Origin: an uncultured Pelagibacteraceae bacterium
Lineage (GTDB): Bacteria; Pseudomonadota; Alphaproteobacteria; Pelagibacterales; Pelagibacteraceae
Length of the DNA stretch: 64,000 bases
Direction: 5' to 3'
Assembly (NCBI GenBank): GCA_902588895.1
Contig: CACIRC010000002.1
Location: 1 to 64,000, forward strand
In this document: positions 47,966-57,367 of the stretch, in pieces
Layout of the letters: each line of letters starts with the position of its first letter
How positions within the stretch are numbered: the stretch's first letter is position 1
The notes under the pieces: generated by a model
What the model saw: the letters and a program-made list of their open reading frames with translations, nothing else
Databases searched by the model: none
What the model was told of the DNA's origin: nothing
Translations under genes and position numbers: made by a program

Positions 47966-48041
47966 TGGCTCCTCGGGCAGGACTCGAACCTGCGACCAAT
48001 TGATTAACAGTCAACTGCTCTACCAACTGAGCTACCGAGGA
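47966..48041 (-). tRNA. tRNA-Asn (anticodon GTT)
   Basis: A complete 76-base cloverleaf on the minus strand. Acceptor stem TCCTCGG pairs with CCGAGGA, then discriminator G and encoded CCA (TGG at 47966-47968 on the plus strand). The anticodon loop CTGTTAA has anticodon GTT at 48006-48008. D and T arms are normal. It lies 50 bases downstream of tRNA-Cys and is probably co-transcribed with it. Confidence 0.97.
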
Positions 48042-48091
48042 ATGTAAAAAAGCAAACTTACTTTTTTTTATCACTAAAACAAGATTTTTTT

Positions 48092-48165
48092 TGGAGGCAA
48101 CGCCCGGAATCGAACCGGGATACAAGGATTTGCAATCCTCTGCGTAACCATTCCGCCACGTTGCC
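48092..48165 (-). tRNA. tRNA-Cys (anticodon GCA)
   Basis: A complete 74-base cloverleaf on the minus strand. Acceptor stem GGCAACG (48159-48165) pairs with CGTTGCC (48096-48102), then discriminator U, the standard identity base for cysteine, and encoded CCA (48092-48094). The anticodon GCA is at 48131-48133 in a TTGCAAA loop. A 124-base gap to the valS start probably holds the promoters for both the tRNA pair and valS. Confidence 0.97.
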
Positions 48166-48289
48166 ATCTTATTTTTAGCTAATAGCTACAGATGCCTTTT
48201 TATATTAAATTTTTTCTATTAGTCTATTAAATAACGATCCAAATTGATTATTGTTAATTTAGATTATTAAATTATAAACTTTAACATCA

Positions 48290-50917
48290 ATGAGTAGCGA
48301 TAAATATATACATTCTGATGTAGAAAATAGAGTTTATTCCTATTGGGAAAAAAATGGTCTTTTTAAACCTAAAGAAAATTCAAAAAAATTCTCAATTGTA
48401 ATTCCTCCACCAAATGTAACTGGTAGTTTGCATATGGGACATGCACTGAATAATTCAATTCAAGATTTATTAGTTCGTTATCATAGGATGAATAATTTTG
48501 AGACTTTATGGCAACCAGGTACAGATCATGCTGGTATAGCCACACAGGCTTTAGTAGAGAAAAAGTTATCTTCAGAAAAAATAGATAAAAATGAAATTGG
48601 TAGAGAAAAATTTATTGAAAAAGTATGGGAGTGGAAAGAACAGTATGGAGATATAATAATAAACCAATTAAAAAAACTTGGTTGTTCATGTGACTGGTCG
48701 AGAAATGCTTTCACAATGGATGAGAATTTGTCAAAATCAGTTATTAAGGTATTTGTTGATCTTTATAACAAAGGTTTAATTTATAAAGATAAGAAATTAG
48801 TTAACTGGGATACAGTTTTAAAAACAGCTATTTCTGATCTTGAAGTAGATCAAAGAGAGGTAAATTCTAAAATTTATTACATCAGATATCCAATAGATGG
48901 GACTGAAGAGTTTATTACAATTGCAACCACAAGACCTGAAACAATGCTTGGTGACACTGCTATAGCAGTAAACCCAAAAGATGAAAGATTTAAATCCTTT
49001 GTTGGAAAAGTAGTGACTATTCCAATTGTTGGAAGAAAAATAAAAATCATTGAAGATGATTATGCTGATCCTGAGCAAGGAACAGGAGCATTAAAAATAA
49101 CTCCTGCACATGATTTTAATGACTATGATGTTGGTCAAAGGAACAATCTTGAAATAATTAATATTTTTACTGAAGCTGGTAAAATAAATGAAAATGCACC
49201 TAAGCATTTTATAGGCCTTGATAGGTTTGAAGCTAGAAAAAGAATTCTAAAAGAACTTAATGAAAAAGAATTTTTTGTAAAAGAAGAAAATATAAAAAAC
49301 AAAGTTCCTTATGGAGATAGATCTAATTCAATAATTGAACCTTTTTTAACGGAACAATGGTTTGCTGATGCAGGAAAATTATCCGTTAAAGCCAAAGAAG
49401 TTGTTAATTCTAAAAAGACAAATTTCTTTCCTGAGAATTGGTCTAAAACTTATTTTCAATGGATGAATAATATTGAGCCATGGTGTATTTCAAGACAACT
49501 ATGGTGGGGACATCAAATACCCGCCTGGTATGGACCAGATGAAAAAATTTTTGTTGCAGAAAATGAAGATGATGCAAAACAACAAGCTAAAAAACATTAT
49601 GGTAATGATGTTGAATTAAATCGTGATCCAGATGTTTTAGACACTTGGTTCTCATCTGGCTTATGGCCTTTCGCAACACTTGGTTGGCCGGATGATAATA
49701 AATATGTAGATAAATTTTATCCAACATCAGTATTAGTTACGGGTTTTGATATTATATTTTTCTGGGTTGCTAGAATGATTATGTTTGGTACTGAATTTTT
49801 AAACAAAGAACCATTTAAAGATATTTATGTCCATGCGTTAGTTAGAGATGAGAAGGGACAAAAGATGTCTAAGTCAAAAGGTAATGTAATTGATCCCTTA
49901 GATTTAATTGAAAAATATAGTGCAGATGCACTTAGATTTACATTACTTTCAATGGCATCACCAGGTACCGATGTTAAGCTTTCAGAAGACAGAGTTAAAG
50001 GATATAGAAATTTTTTAAATAAACTATGGAATGCAAATAATTTTTTAATTACTAATGAATGTGATTTTAAAGATATAGATAAAGTTCCAAGTCTTAAGGT
50101 AAATATTAACAAATGGATTTATTCAGAACTTATTGAAACAAAAAATAAGATAGAAAAAAACCTCGAAGATTATAGATTTGATGAAGCTGCTAAAAATGCC
50201 TATCAATTTGCTTGGCATTCTTATTGTGATTGGTATTTAGAACTATCTAAAACCATTCTTTTTTCAGAGGATGAAAAAGCTAAAGCAGAGGTTAAAAAAG
50301 TATCATCTTTTGTGTTTAAACAAATTTTGATTTTACTACATCCTTTTATTCCTTTTGTTACTGAAGAAATTTGGCTTAAAAACAAATTTGATAAAAACGG
50401 TAGTGATTATTTGATGCTTAAAAATTGGTTATCAGGTGAAATTAACAGGGATAGTAGCACTGAACAGGTAGAGAGCATCATCAACATTATTTCTGAGATT
50501 AGATCATTTAAAAATGAGCTAAATGTAAGCCCAGGCTCATTTATTGATGTATCAATAAGCAATATTAATAAAAATCAAAAAGACTTTATTAATACGAATG
50601 AAATTATTCTAAAAAAACTAGGAAGAATAAACAGCATATTAGATAAGGATTTAGATAAACCAGCTGCGACAATGGTTGTTTCTGGTGATTTGTTTAAGAT
50701 TTATTTTGATAAAGATGTTGATTTAAAATTAATAAAAGAAAATTTAACTAATAAACAAAGTAGATTAGAGCAAGAGATGAATAAAATATCTCAAAGATTA
50801 GAGAATAAAAGTTTTGTAGATCGAGCTCCAAAAGAGATTGTTGAACAAGAAAAAAATAATTATAATAATTTAAAGAATGATATTGAGAAAATATCAGTAA
50901 CAATAAAGGGTATATAA
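48290..50917 (+). CDS. valS: Valyl-tRNA synthetase
   Basis: Charges tRNA-Val. The class I HIGH motif lies in [18 protein letters not shown] near residue 40 and the KMSKS motif in [14 protein letters not shown]. The editing domain carries [14 protein letters not shown]-terminal coiled coil (about residues 810-875) is typical of bacterial ValS. The length of 875 residues is normal. It overlaps ilvD by one base. Confidence 0.96.
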   Translation: MSSDKYIHSDVENRVYSYWEKNGLFKPKENSKKFSIVIPPPNVTGSLHMGHALNNSIQDLLVRYHRMNNFETLWQPGTDHAGIATQALVEKKLSSEKIDKNEIGREKFIEKVWEWKEQYGDIIINQLKKLGCSCDWSRNAFTMDENLSKSVIKVFVDLYNKGLIYKDKKLVNWDTVLKTAISDLEVDQREVNSKIYYIRYPIDGTEEFITIATTRPETMLGDTAIAVNPKDERFKSFVGKVVTIPIVGRKIKIIEDDYADPEQGTGALKITPAHDFNDYDVGQRNNLEIINIFTEAGKINENAPKHFIGLDRFEARKRILKELNEKEFFVKEENIKNKVPYGDRSNSIIEPFLTEQWFADAGKLSVKAKEVVNSKKTNFFPENWSKTYFQWMNNIEPWCISRQLWWGHQIPAWYGPDEKIFVAENEDDAKQQAKKHYGNDVELNRDPDVLDTWFSSGLWPFATLGWPDDNKYVDKFYPTSVLVTGFDIIFFWVARMIMFGTEFLNKEPFKDIYVHALVRDEKGQKMSKSKGNVIDPLDLIEKYSADALRFTLLSMASPGTDVKLSEDRVKGYRNFLNKLWNANNFLITNECDFKDIDKVPSLKVNINKWIYSELIETKNKIEKNLEDYRFDEAAKNAYQFAWHSYCDWYLELSKTILFSEDEKAKAEVKKVSSFVFKQILILLHPFIPFVTEEIWLKNKFDKNGSDYLMLKNWLSGEINRDSSTEQVESIINIISEIRSFKNELNVSPGSFIDVSISNINKNQKDFINTNEIILKKLGRINSILDKDLDKPAATMVVSGDLFKIYFDKDVDLKLIKENLTNKQSRLEQEMNKISQRLENKSFVDRAPKEIVEQEKNNYNNLKNDIEKISVTIKGI

Positions 50918-52635
50918 TGGCTAAATTTAATAAAAAGAAACTTCCGAGTAGACATACATCATTAGGAGCAGACAGAGCTCCACACAGATCGTTTTATTAT
51001 GCTATGGGAGAAACTGAGAAAGATGTAGCAAAACCCTTTGTTGGTGTCGTTTCTACATGGAATGAGGCAGCTCCTTGTAATATAGCACTAATGCGACAGG
51101 CTCAATCGGTTAAAAAGGGAGTTAGAGCTAATGGTGGAACTCCAAGAGAATTTTGCACAATTACTGTTACTGACGGTATTGCGATGGGTCATGAAGGAAT
51201 GAAATCTTCATTGATATCTAGAGAAGTAATTGCAGATTCAGCTGAACTTACTGTTAGAGGTCACTGTTATGATGCTTTAGTTGGTATTGCTGGATGTGAT
51301 AAATCTTTACCAGGATTAATGATGTCAATGGTTAGATTAAATGTACCAAGTGTATTTATATACGGTGGATCAATTCTTCCAGGCAGATACAAAGGTAAAG
51401 ATGTAACAGTAGTAGATGTATTTGAAGCAGTTGGAAAACATTCATCTGGTCAAATGTCTGCTGCAGAACTTAGAAAATTAGAATTAGTTGCGTGTCCAAG
51501 CGCAGGTGCCTGTGGAGGTCAATTTACTGCAAATACAATGGCATGTGTATCTGAAGCTATTGGATTAGCACTTCCTTATTCAGCTGGAACACCGGCTCCA
51601 TATGAAGAAAGAGATAAATACGCAAAAGCTAGTGGTAAAATGGTTATGAACCTTTTGAAAAAAGGAATTAAACCAAGAGACATTGTTACAAGAAAAGCTT
51701 TAGAAAATGCTGCAACTATAGTTGCTGCAACAGGTGGATCTACAAATGCAGGTTTACATTTACCTGCTATTGCAAATGAAGCAGGAATTAAATTTGATTT
51801 AATGGATGTTGCTAAAATTTTTAAAAGAACACCTTATCTTGCAGATTTAAAACCAGGTGGAAAATATGTTGCAAAAGATATGTGGTTAGCAGGCGGTGTT
51901 CCAATGTTATTAAAAACTTTATATGAAGGTGGATATATTCATGGTGATTGCATGACTGTTACTGGAAAAACTATGAAGGAAAATTTAAAAAGTATAAAAT
52001 TTAATCCAAAACAAAAAGTAATGAGATCTTATAAAAATCCATTATCACCAACTGGAGGTGTTGTTGGATTAAAAGGAAACTTAGCTCCAGAAGGTGCAAT
52101 TGTTAAAGTTGCTGGACTTAAAAAATTACAATTCACAGGTAAAGCAAGATGCTTTGATAATGAGGAAAGTGCAATGAAAGCAGTTCAAAGCAGAAAGTAT
52201 AATGATGGTGATGTAATTATAATTAGATACGAAGGACCCGTTGGAGGTCCAGGTATGAGAGAAATGTTATCGACAACAGGTGCAATCTACGGACAGGGAA
52301 AAGGCGAGAAAGTAGCACTTATTACAGACGGTAGGTTCTCTGGGGCTACAAGAGGCTTTTGTGTCGGTCACGTGGGCCCTGAGGCCGCTCTAGGGGGTCC
52401 TATAGGCCTTTTACGAACTGGAGATATCATCGATATCGATGCCAAAAAAGGAACTATTAATGTGAGGCTTTCTAAAAAAGAAATGGCTTCAAGAAAAAGA
52501 AAATGGAAAGCTAGAAAATCAGATTTTGGATCAGGAACTTTATGGAAATATGCACAAACAGTTGGTCCTGCATATTTAGGAGCACCAACGCACCCAGGTA
52601 AGAAAAAAGAAGTTAAGGATTATTCAGAGATTTAA
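50917..52635 (+). CDS. ilvD: Dihydroxy-acid dehydratase
   Basis: Iron-sulfur enzyme making the 2-oxo acid precursors of valine and isoleucine. Cluster ligands lie in AGCDKSLPG and [22 protein letters not shown]. The C-terminal active-site region [21 protein letters not shown] is intact. The length of 572 residues fits the family. Bases 52321-52440 within it are about 52% G+C (63 of 120 counted) while flanking coding DNA is near 30-40%, and codon choice changes there. It follows valS directly, a fitting neighbour for valine synthesis. Confidence 0.95.
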   Translation: MAKFNKKKLPSRHTSLGADRAPHRSFYYAMGETEKDVAKPFVGVVSTWNEAAPCNIALMRQAQSVKKGVRANGGTPREFCTITVTDGIAMGHEGMKSSLISREVIADSAELTVRGHCYDALVGIAGCDKSLPGLMMSMVRLNVPSVFIYGGSILPGRYKGKDVTVVDVFEAVGKHSSGQMSAAELRKLELVACPSAGACGGQFTANTMACVSEAIGLALPYSAGTPAPYEERDKYAKASGKMVMNLLKKGIKPRDIVTRKALENAATIVAATGGSTNAGLHLPAIANEAGIKFDLMDVAKIFKRTPYLADLKPGGKYVAKDMWLAGGVPMLLKTLYEGGYIHGDCMTVTGKTMKENLKSIKFNPKQKVMRSYKNPLSPTGGVVGLKGNLAPEGAIVKVAGLKKLQFTGKARCFDNEESAMKAVQSRKYNDGDVIIIRYEGPVGGPGMREMLSTTGAIYGQGKGEKVALITDGRFSGATRGFCVGHVGPEAALGGPIGLLRTGDIIDIDAKKGTINVRLSKKEMASRKRKWKARKSDFGSGTLWKYAQTVGPAYLGAPTHPGKKKEVKDYSEI

Positions 52636-53840
52636 TGAAAATTCGTCCAGTTATTTTATGTGGAGGAGCTGGAACTCGACTTTGGCCAAATTCTAAAAAT
52701 TATCAAGCAAAACAGTTTATTGATTTTGGTAATTGGACTTTGCTTGGAAAGACACTTGAGAGAACAAAAGCCTCAATTTACGATGCTCCAATTATAAGTA
52801 CAAATAAGAAATATTTAAAACAAGTTAAACAGCATTTAAGAAAAAACAAAATAAAAAAATATAAAATTGTTGTAGAACCCGCAAAAAGAAACACTGCACC
52901 AGCTATATTAAGCACTGCCTTAATTAATGATATACCTGACAATCAACCTTTAATGTTTTTTACCGCCGATCATTTGATCGAAAAAATGAGTGTTTTTAAT
53001 AAGGCGATAAATAAAAATAAATCAAACCTAAATGAAGAAAACATATTTGTATTTGGCATTAAACCTAAATCTCCAACGAGTGATTATGGATATTTTTTAA
53101 CCAAAAAAATTAAAGGAAATATCAATAAAGTAACTAGATTTATTGAAAAACCTAAAGAAGCTAAAGCAAAACAAATTATAAAGAATAAAGGCTATTGGAA
53201 TTCTGGAATGTTTTATCTTCGAAAAGACTCGATTATTAATAACTTTAAAAAGTATCAGCCTAAAAGTTATAGAAATTGCTTAAATGCAGTAAAAAAAGCA
53301 AAATACAAGTCTAATACTTATTTTTTGAATAAAGCTTCATTTATAAAAGCTACAGCAAAATCTTTTGATTATGCAATTTTAGAAAAAACCAAACAAATTA
53401 ATGCAATTAAACTAGATATTCCTTGGTCAGATCTTGGTAGTTGGAAAGAAATTCTGAAGATGTATGACAAAAATAAAAACAAATATATTAAGAAAAAAAA
53501 TATTTATTATCGACCATGGGGTAAATATACAAACTTATTTGAGGGTAAAGAGTTTCTAATCAAAGAATTGTATGTAAAACCAAAGGGGATATTAAGTTTA
53601 CAAAAACATCATCATAGAGTTGAACATTGGTTAGTCACACAAGGAAATGCAAAAATAACGCTAAATAAAGATATAATTACTAAAAAGCCTGGAGAACATA
53701 TATTTATACCATTAGAAGCCATACATAGAGTTCAAAATCCTGGAAAAAAACCAGTTAAGATTGTTGAAGCTCAAGTAGGTTCAATTTTAAAAGAAACTGA
53801 CATTGTAAGATACCAAGACGTTTACGGTAGAGTAAAATAA
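52635..53840 (+). CDS. manC: Mannose-1-phosphate guanylyltransferase (type II, with isomerase-like cupin domain)
   Basis: Makes GDP-mannose for surface polysaccharide. The nucleotidyltransferase motif VILCGGAGTRLWPNS is at residues 5-19 and FIEKPKEAKA near 165. The C-terminal cupin domain (about 290-395) has RPWGKYTNLFEG and LQKHHHRVEHWLVTQG, the metal-binding signature of the phosphomannose-isomerase half. At 401 residues it is shorter than AlgA/ManC (about 480), mostly in linkers. No other polysaccharide gene is adjacent, so its polymer is unknown. It overlaps ilvD by one base. Confidence 0.9.
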   Translation: MKIRPVILCGGAGTRLWPNSKNYQAKQFIDFGNWTLLGKTLERTKASIYDAPIISTNKKYLKQVKQHLRKNKIKKYKIVVEPAKRNTAPAILSTALINDIPDNQPLMFFTADHLIEKMSVFNKAINKNKSNLNEENIFVFGIKPKSPTSDYGYFLTKKIKGNINKVTRFIEKPKEAKAKQIIKNKGYWNSGMFYLRKDSIINNFKKYQPKSYRNCLNAVKKAKYKSNTYFLNKASFIKATAKSFDYAILEKTKQINAIKLDIPWSDLGSWKEILKMYDKNKNKYIKKKNIYYRPWGKYTNLFEGKEFLIKELYVKPKGILSLQKHHHRVEHWLVTQGNAKITLNKDIITKKPGEHIFIPLEAIHRVQNPGKKPVKIVEAQVGSILKETDIVRYQDVYGRVK

Positions 53841-53847
53841 ATTAATA

Positions 53848-54690
53848 ATGGACACCACAGTTTTTTTTGTAATTTTATTAGCAACTATTATGCATGCCAT
53901 TTGGAATGCGATGGTTAAACATCATCCAGATAAGGCTATAGCGGTTCTAGCTATTGTTTTAGGTCACATACCTTTAGCTTTAATTTGTATCTTTTATTTT
54001 CCTCTTCCCGGAAAAGAGTCACTTCCTTATATAATTGCCAGCGTATTAGCTCACCAAGGTTATCAATGGTATATGTTGAATTCTTATAAGGTAGGGGATT
54101 ATACAAACGTTTACCCAATATTCAGAGGCTTTGGTCCTTTATTGGCTACATTGATCTCCATAATTTTTCTTGGTGTTGTATTTAAAATAGCAACTCTAGT
54201 TTCAATATTGTTAATTTGTGCTGGAATAATGTTTCTTGGATTATTTGGTTTAAAAAACCAAAATCAAATTGAGATAATTAAATACTCACTGCTCACTGGA
54301 TCATTTATAGGTCTTTATTCATTGATTGATGGGTATGGGGCAAGAGTAAGTACATCAGCAATATCCTATATTAGTTTTTCCTTTTTATTTAGTGCTTTAG
54401 TTTTTCCTATTATTTTAAAACTCAATAAACATGAGAATATTTTTTCTAAGGTTTTTAAAGATGCAAAAATGATATTTTGGGTAGGGGGATCTATATCTTT
54501 TATCATCTATGTAATTGTTGTTTGGGGTTTCACAAAGGCTCCAATTCCTCTAGTTGCAGCTCTAAGAGAAACGAGTATTTTTTTTTCAATATTTATTGGA
54601 TATTTCTTCTTAAAAGAAACTATCAATCTTAAAAAAATTATATCGATTGTACTAATAGTTATTGGGGTGATTGGGATAAAGCTATTTTAA
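53848..54690 (+). CDS. EamA/DMT-family transporter
   Basis: A 280-residue inner-membrane protein with about ten hydrophobic helices in two similar halves, the EamA (drug/metabolite transporter) pattern. The N-terminal IMHAIWNAMVKHHPDK resembles a DMT subgroup of unknown substrate, and the C-terminal half has AALRETSIFFSIFIGYFFLKET, a typical EamA end motif. It starts 7 bases after manC. Substrate cannot be inferred; family members export amino acids, metabolites or nucleotide sugars. Confidence 0.85.
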   Translation: MDTTVFFVILLATIMHAIWNAMVKHHPDKAIAVLAIVLGHIPLALICIFYFPLPGKESLPYIIASVLAHQGYQWYMLNSYKVGDYTNVYPIFRGFGPLLATLISIIFLGVVFKIATLVSILLICAGIMFLGLFGLKNQNQIEIIKYSLLTGSFIGLYSLIDGYGARVSTSAISYISFSFLFSALVFPIILKLNKHENIFSKVFKDAKMIFWVGGSISFIIYVIVVWGFTKAPIPLVAALRETSIFFSIFIGYFFLKETINLKKIISIVLIVIGVIGIKLF

Positions 54691-54872
54691 ATATAATTGA
54701 ATAATTTTAGAATAATTATTGTATTCAAAAGTAATAGCATTATAGGGACAACAGTTCTTATTAGTTCCATTATATGATTAACTCTATCTAGTTTTCTCTC
54801 CAATTTTCTAATTGGACTCATATTGTTCCATTCTTTTTCTGTGAAGCCGTGCCTTTTTTGATTTTTTTTCAT
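54687..54872 (-). CDS. Small membrane protein of unknown function
   Basis: A short gene convergent with and overlapping the transporter by four bases. The ATG at 54872 gives 61 residues; an ATG at 54914 would add 14 and is less likely. The N-terminal half is charged (GFTEKEWNNMSPIRKLERKLDRVNH, amphipathic or coiled) and residues about 38-58 form one hydrophobic membrane helix. I recognise no family. The structured polar/hydrophobic split suggests a real gene rather than a shadow, but this is not certain. Confidence 0.55.
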   Translation of the reverse strand: MKKNQKRHGFTEKEWNNMSPIRKLERKLDRVNHIMELIRTVVPIMLLLLNTIIILKLFNYI

Positions 54873-54961
54873 AATAAAAAAAAATACTTTTAATGATTTT
54901 ATGGAAAAATTCAAATTTTTTGATTATTTACTAATGATATAATCATACTACTATATAAAAA

Positions 54962-56119
54962 ATGGAACTTTTACTCATAATTTTAATAATTATCGTTGCG
55001 TTTTTAACTTATTTATTACTAAAAAAAGAAAGAGTATTAGGAATTAATGTTGAAGATAAAAAAGAACAAGTACAAACCAAAATTATTGAAAACAAAAATT
55101 ATAGAAACAATATTTATAATTTATTAAATTATTTTCCTGAAGCCGTAATAGTAATCGATAAAGCCAAAAAAATTATATTTAGTAACAATTCTGCTACAGA
55201 TTGGTTTCAAATAAAATTAAACGAAAACATTAGTGCGTTTTTAAGAAATCCTGATTTATTAAATTCAATAGATAAAGCTTTTGAGGGAAACAATATAACA
55301 GGACTTGAAATTGAAATTAGAAATCAAGCAATTTTAAGATTAAATGTTACAGTTTATTTAGATAAAAATGAATTATTCTTTGATGAAACAACATGTATTT
55401 TATTTATTAGAGACTTAACTGAGTTTCATAAATTTCAACAACTGAAATCAGATTTTGTTGCAAATGTATCTCATGAATTAAGAACTCCTCTTCAATCAAT
55501 TAAAATGGGACTAGAGACATTTGAAAATATTTCAGATTTAAAAAAGAATTCAGAGGTAAATAATTTGTTACCTGTAATGACTTCTCAATCTGAGAGAATG
55601 GAAAATTTAATCAGAGATTTATTGTCATTATCTAAAATAGAATTACAGGAACATATACGACCAACCCATGAAATTGATCTGATTGAATTGATTGATTATG
55701 TTATTAAAACTTATGAAAAAATAATTAGTAAAAACAATATTAGTATTAAATTTAATAAAACTGAAAATTTTAAAATCGTTGGTGATAGAGATAAATTAAT
55801 AGAAATTTTTACTAATCTTATCGATAATTCAATCAAATACAGTGATAAAAATAAAGAAATTATAATCACTGCTAAGAAAGATGGTGGTTTAAACGTTGTA
55901 TCAGTAGCAGATCAAGGAATAGGTATTCCAAAAGAATCGATACACAGAATCACTGAGAGATTTTTTACTGTTGATCCAAGTAAAAGCCGAAGTGTTGGAG
56001 GTACTGGACTAGGTTTAGCCATTGTAAAACATTTGGTGTCACAACATAGAGCAGAAATGGATATTAATAGTGTAGAAAATGAAGGAACCACAATAGATAT
56101 CAAATTCAATCCACTATAA
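54962..56119 (+). CDS. phoR: Phosphate regulon sensor histidine kinase
   Basis: Sensor kinase that responds to phosphate through PstSCAB-PhoU and phosphorylates PhoB. One membrane segment at residues 1-20, a PAS-like domain (about 50-155), then HisKA with His171 in NVSHELRTPLQS and a catalytic domain with the N box IFTNLIDNSIKYS, DQGIGIP and GGTGLGLAIVKH. At 385 residues it is compact; E. coli PhoR has 431. It heads the phoR-pst-phoU-phoB block. An 85-base gap with a candidate PHO box follows. Confidence 0.93.
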   Translation: MELLLIILIIIVAFLTYLLLKKERVLGINVEDKKEQVQTKIIENKNYRNNIYNLLNYFPEAVIVIDKAKKIIFSNNSATDWFQIKLNENISAFLRNPDLLNSIDKAFEGNNITGLEIEIRNQAILRLNVTVYLDKNELFFDETTCILFIRDLTEFHKFQQLKSDFVANVSHELRTPLQSIKMGLETFENISDLKKNSEVNNLLPVMTSQSERMENLIRDLLSLSKIELQEHIRPTHEIDLIELIDYVIKTYEKIISKNNISIKFNKTENFKIVGDRDKLIEIFTNLIDNSIKYSDKNKEIIITAKKDGGLNVVSVADQGIGIPKESIHRITERFFTVDPSKSRSVGGTGLGLAIVKHLVSQHRAEMDINSVENEGTTIDIKFNPL

Positions 56120-56139
56120 TTCAACTAAAAAGTTAGTCT

Positions 56140-56173
56140 TTGTAACAAAAGTTTAACCTTCTTTTAATAAAAT
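56140..56173 (+). promoter_or_regulatory. Candidate PHO box and promoter of pstS
   Basis: Two seven-base units TTGTAAC (56140-56146) and GTTTAAC (56151-56157) are separated by AAAA, the 7-4-7 direct-repeat layout of PhoB sites. Ten bases further is a -10-like TAAAAT (56168-56173), the spacing usual when PhoB replaces the -35 contact. The same geometry recurs before pstC. Confidence 0.6.
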
Positions 56174-56225
56174 ATTTAAGAATCAATTTTATTTAGATCG
56201 AATTATGAATCTAAAAAGGAGAATT

Positions 56226-57254
56226 ATGAATAAAATAATAAGCGTAATATTTGGATTTCTTTTAGTACTAAGTTTTACAACAAATAGTTACTCAAGAGAC
56301 CAAATCAAAATTGTAGGGTCGTCAACTGTTTACCCTTATGCGACAGTGGTTGCTGAAAAATTCGGTAAAAGTGGAAAATTCAAAACTCCAGTTATTGAAA
56401 GTACAGGTACTGGTGGTGGAATGAAATTATTCTGTGCTGGTGTTGGTGTAAATCATCCAGATGTAACAAATGCTTCTAGAGCAATTAAACCAAAAGAAAA
56501 AGCATTATGTGAAAAAAATGGTGTGGCTGAAATTATTGAAATTGTAGTAGGTAATGATGGAATTTCATTTGCACATGCTGTGAGTGCTCCAGATGCAGAT
56601 TTTACAAAAGAGCAATTATGGAGAGCTTTAGCTGCTAAAGTAGATGTTGACGGTAAACTTGTTGAAAACCCATACAAAAAATGGAGTGATATAGATGCAA
56701 GTCTTCCAAACAAAAAAATTGAAATTTTAATAGCACCCCCAACATCAGGAACTAGAGATGCCTGGAATTCTTTAGTAATGGGTAAAGGATGCACTAAAAC
56801 TGCAAAATCACTTTATGATGCTGCAGGTAAAAAAGCAAAAAAAGAATGTGCTAAAATGAGAGAAGATGGTTATGCAGTTGAAGCTGGTGAAAACGACACT
56901 TTAATTGTTCAAAAACTAACATCAAACCCTGATGCTTATGGTTTCTTTGGTTATAGTTATCTGGTATCTAATAAAGATAAGGTAAAAGCTGCCTCAATCG
57001 AAGGTGTGCAACCATCTTTAGAAGGTATTCAAGATTACTCTTACCCAATTGCTAGACCATTATTCTTTTATGTTAAAAAAGCTCACATTGGTGTAGTTCC
57101 AGGTATTGAGGAATATTTAAAAGAATTTACTTCTAAAAAATCTATGGGTAACAGAGGTTATTTATCGAAAATTGGATTAGTTCCTTTAGCGACTGATAAG
57201 TACAAGGTTACTAGAACTGCTGCTTTGGATTTAAATACAATTAATATTAAATAA
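56226..57254 (+). CDS. pstS: Phosphate ABC transporter, substrate-binding protein
   Basis: High-affinity periplasmic phosphate receptor. The ATG at 56226 is preferred because AAGGAG (56216-56221) lies at a good distance before it; an ATG at 56205 would add seven residues. A signal peptide (about 1-22, ending NSYS) is followed by IKIVGSSTVYPYATVVAEKF and STGTGGGMKLFC, then PTSGTRDAW, all phosphate-site signatures. About 342 residues is normal. A terminator follows, so pstS is made in excess over the membrane subunits. Confidence 0.93.
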   Translation: MNKIISVIFGFLLVLSFTTNSYSRDQIKIVGSSTVYPYATVVAEKFGKSGKFKTPVIESTGTGGGMKLFCAGVGVNHPDVTNASRAIKPKEKALCEKNGVAEIIEIVVGNDGISFAHAVSAPDADFTKEQLWRALAAKVDVDGKLVENPYKKWSDIDASLPNKKIEILIAPPTSGTRDAWNSLVMGKGCTKTAKSLYDAAGKKAKKECAKMREDGYAVEAGENDTLIVQKLTSNPDAYGFFGYSYLVSNKDKVKAASIEGVQPSLEGIQDYSYPIARPLFFYVKKAHIGVVPGIEEYLKEFTSKKSMGNRGYLSKIGLVPLATDKYKVTRTAALDLNTINIK

Positions 57255-57270
57255 ATTTAAACTTATCCAC

Positions 57271-57304
57271 AAAAAAAGGCCGGTATTTACTGGCCTTTTT
57301 TTTT
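57271..57304 (+). terminator. Rho-independent terminator between pstS and pstC
   Basis: GGCCGGT (57278-57284) pairs with ACTGGCC (57289-57295), with one G-U pair, around a four-base loop. It is preceded by an A run and followed by a T run to 57304. It starts 17 bases after the pstS stop. The flanking A and T runs could also let it work for transcripts in the reverse direction. Confidence 0.88.
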
Positions 57305-57324
57305 ATTTCAATCAAGGCTTTAAT

Positions 57325-57358
57325 TTGTAACAAAATTGTAACATTTGAAAGATATCAA
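57325..57358 (+). promoter_or_regulatory. Candidate PHO box and promoter of pstC
   Basis: An exact direct repeat TTGTAAC (57325-57331) and TTGTAAC (57336-57342) separated by AAAA forms a 7-4-7 PHO-box layout. Ten bases later is TATCAA (57353-57358), a -10-like box. Transcription would begin only a few bases before the pstC ATG at 57368, so the message would be leaderless or nearly so. Confidence 0.65.
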
Positions 57359-57367
57359 TCTGAGCGA

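Noticed and set aside
47943-48167. A 74-residue minus-strand reading frame with a plausible-looking protein
   Set aside because: It is the spurious translation of the tRNA-Asn and tRNA-Cys genes and the spacer between them; both cloverleafs are complete.
56453-56794. A 113-residue minus-strand frame inside pstS
   Set aside because: Shadow of the highly conserved pstS coding sequence.
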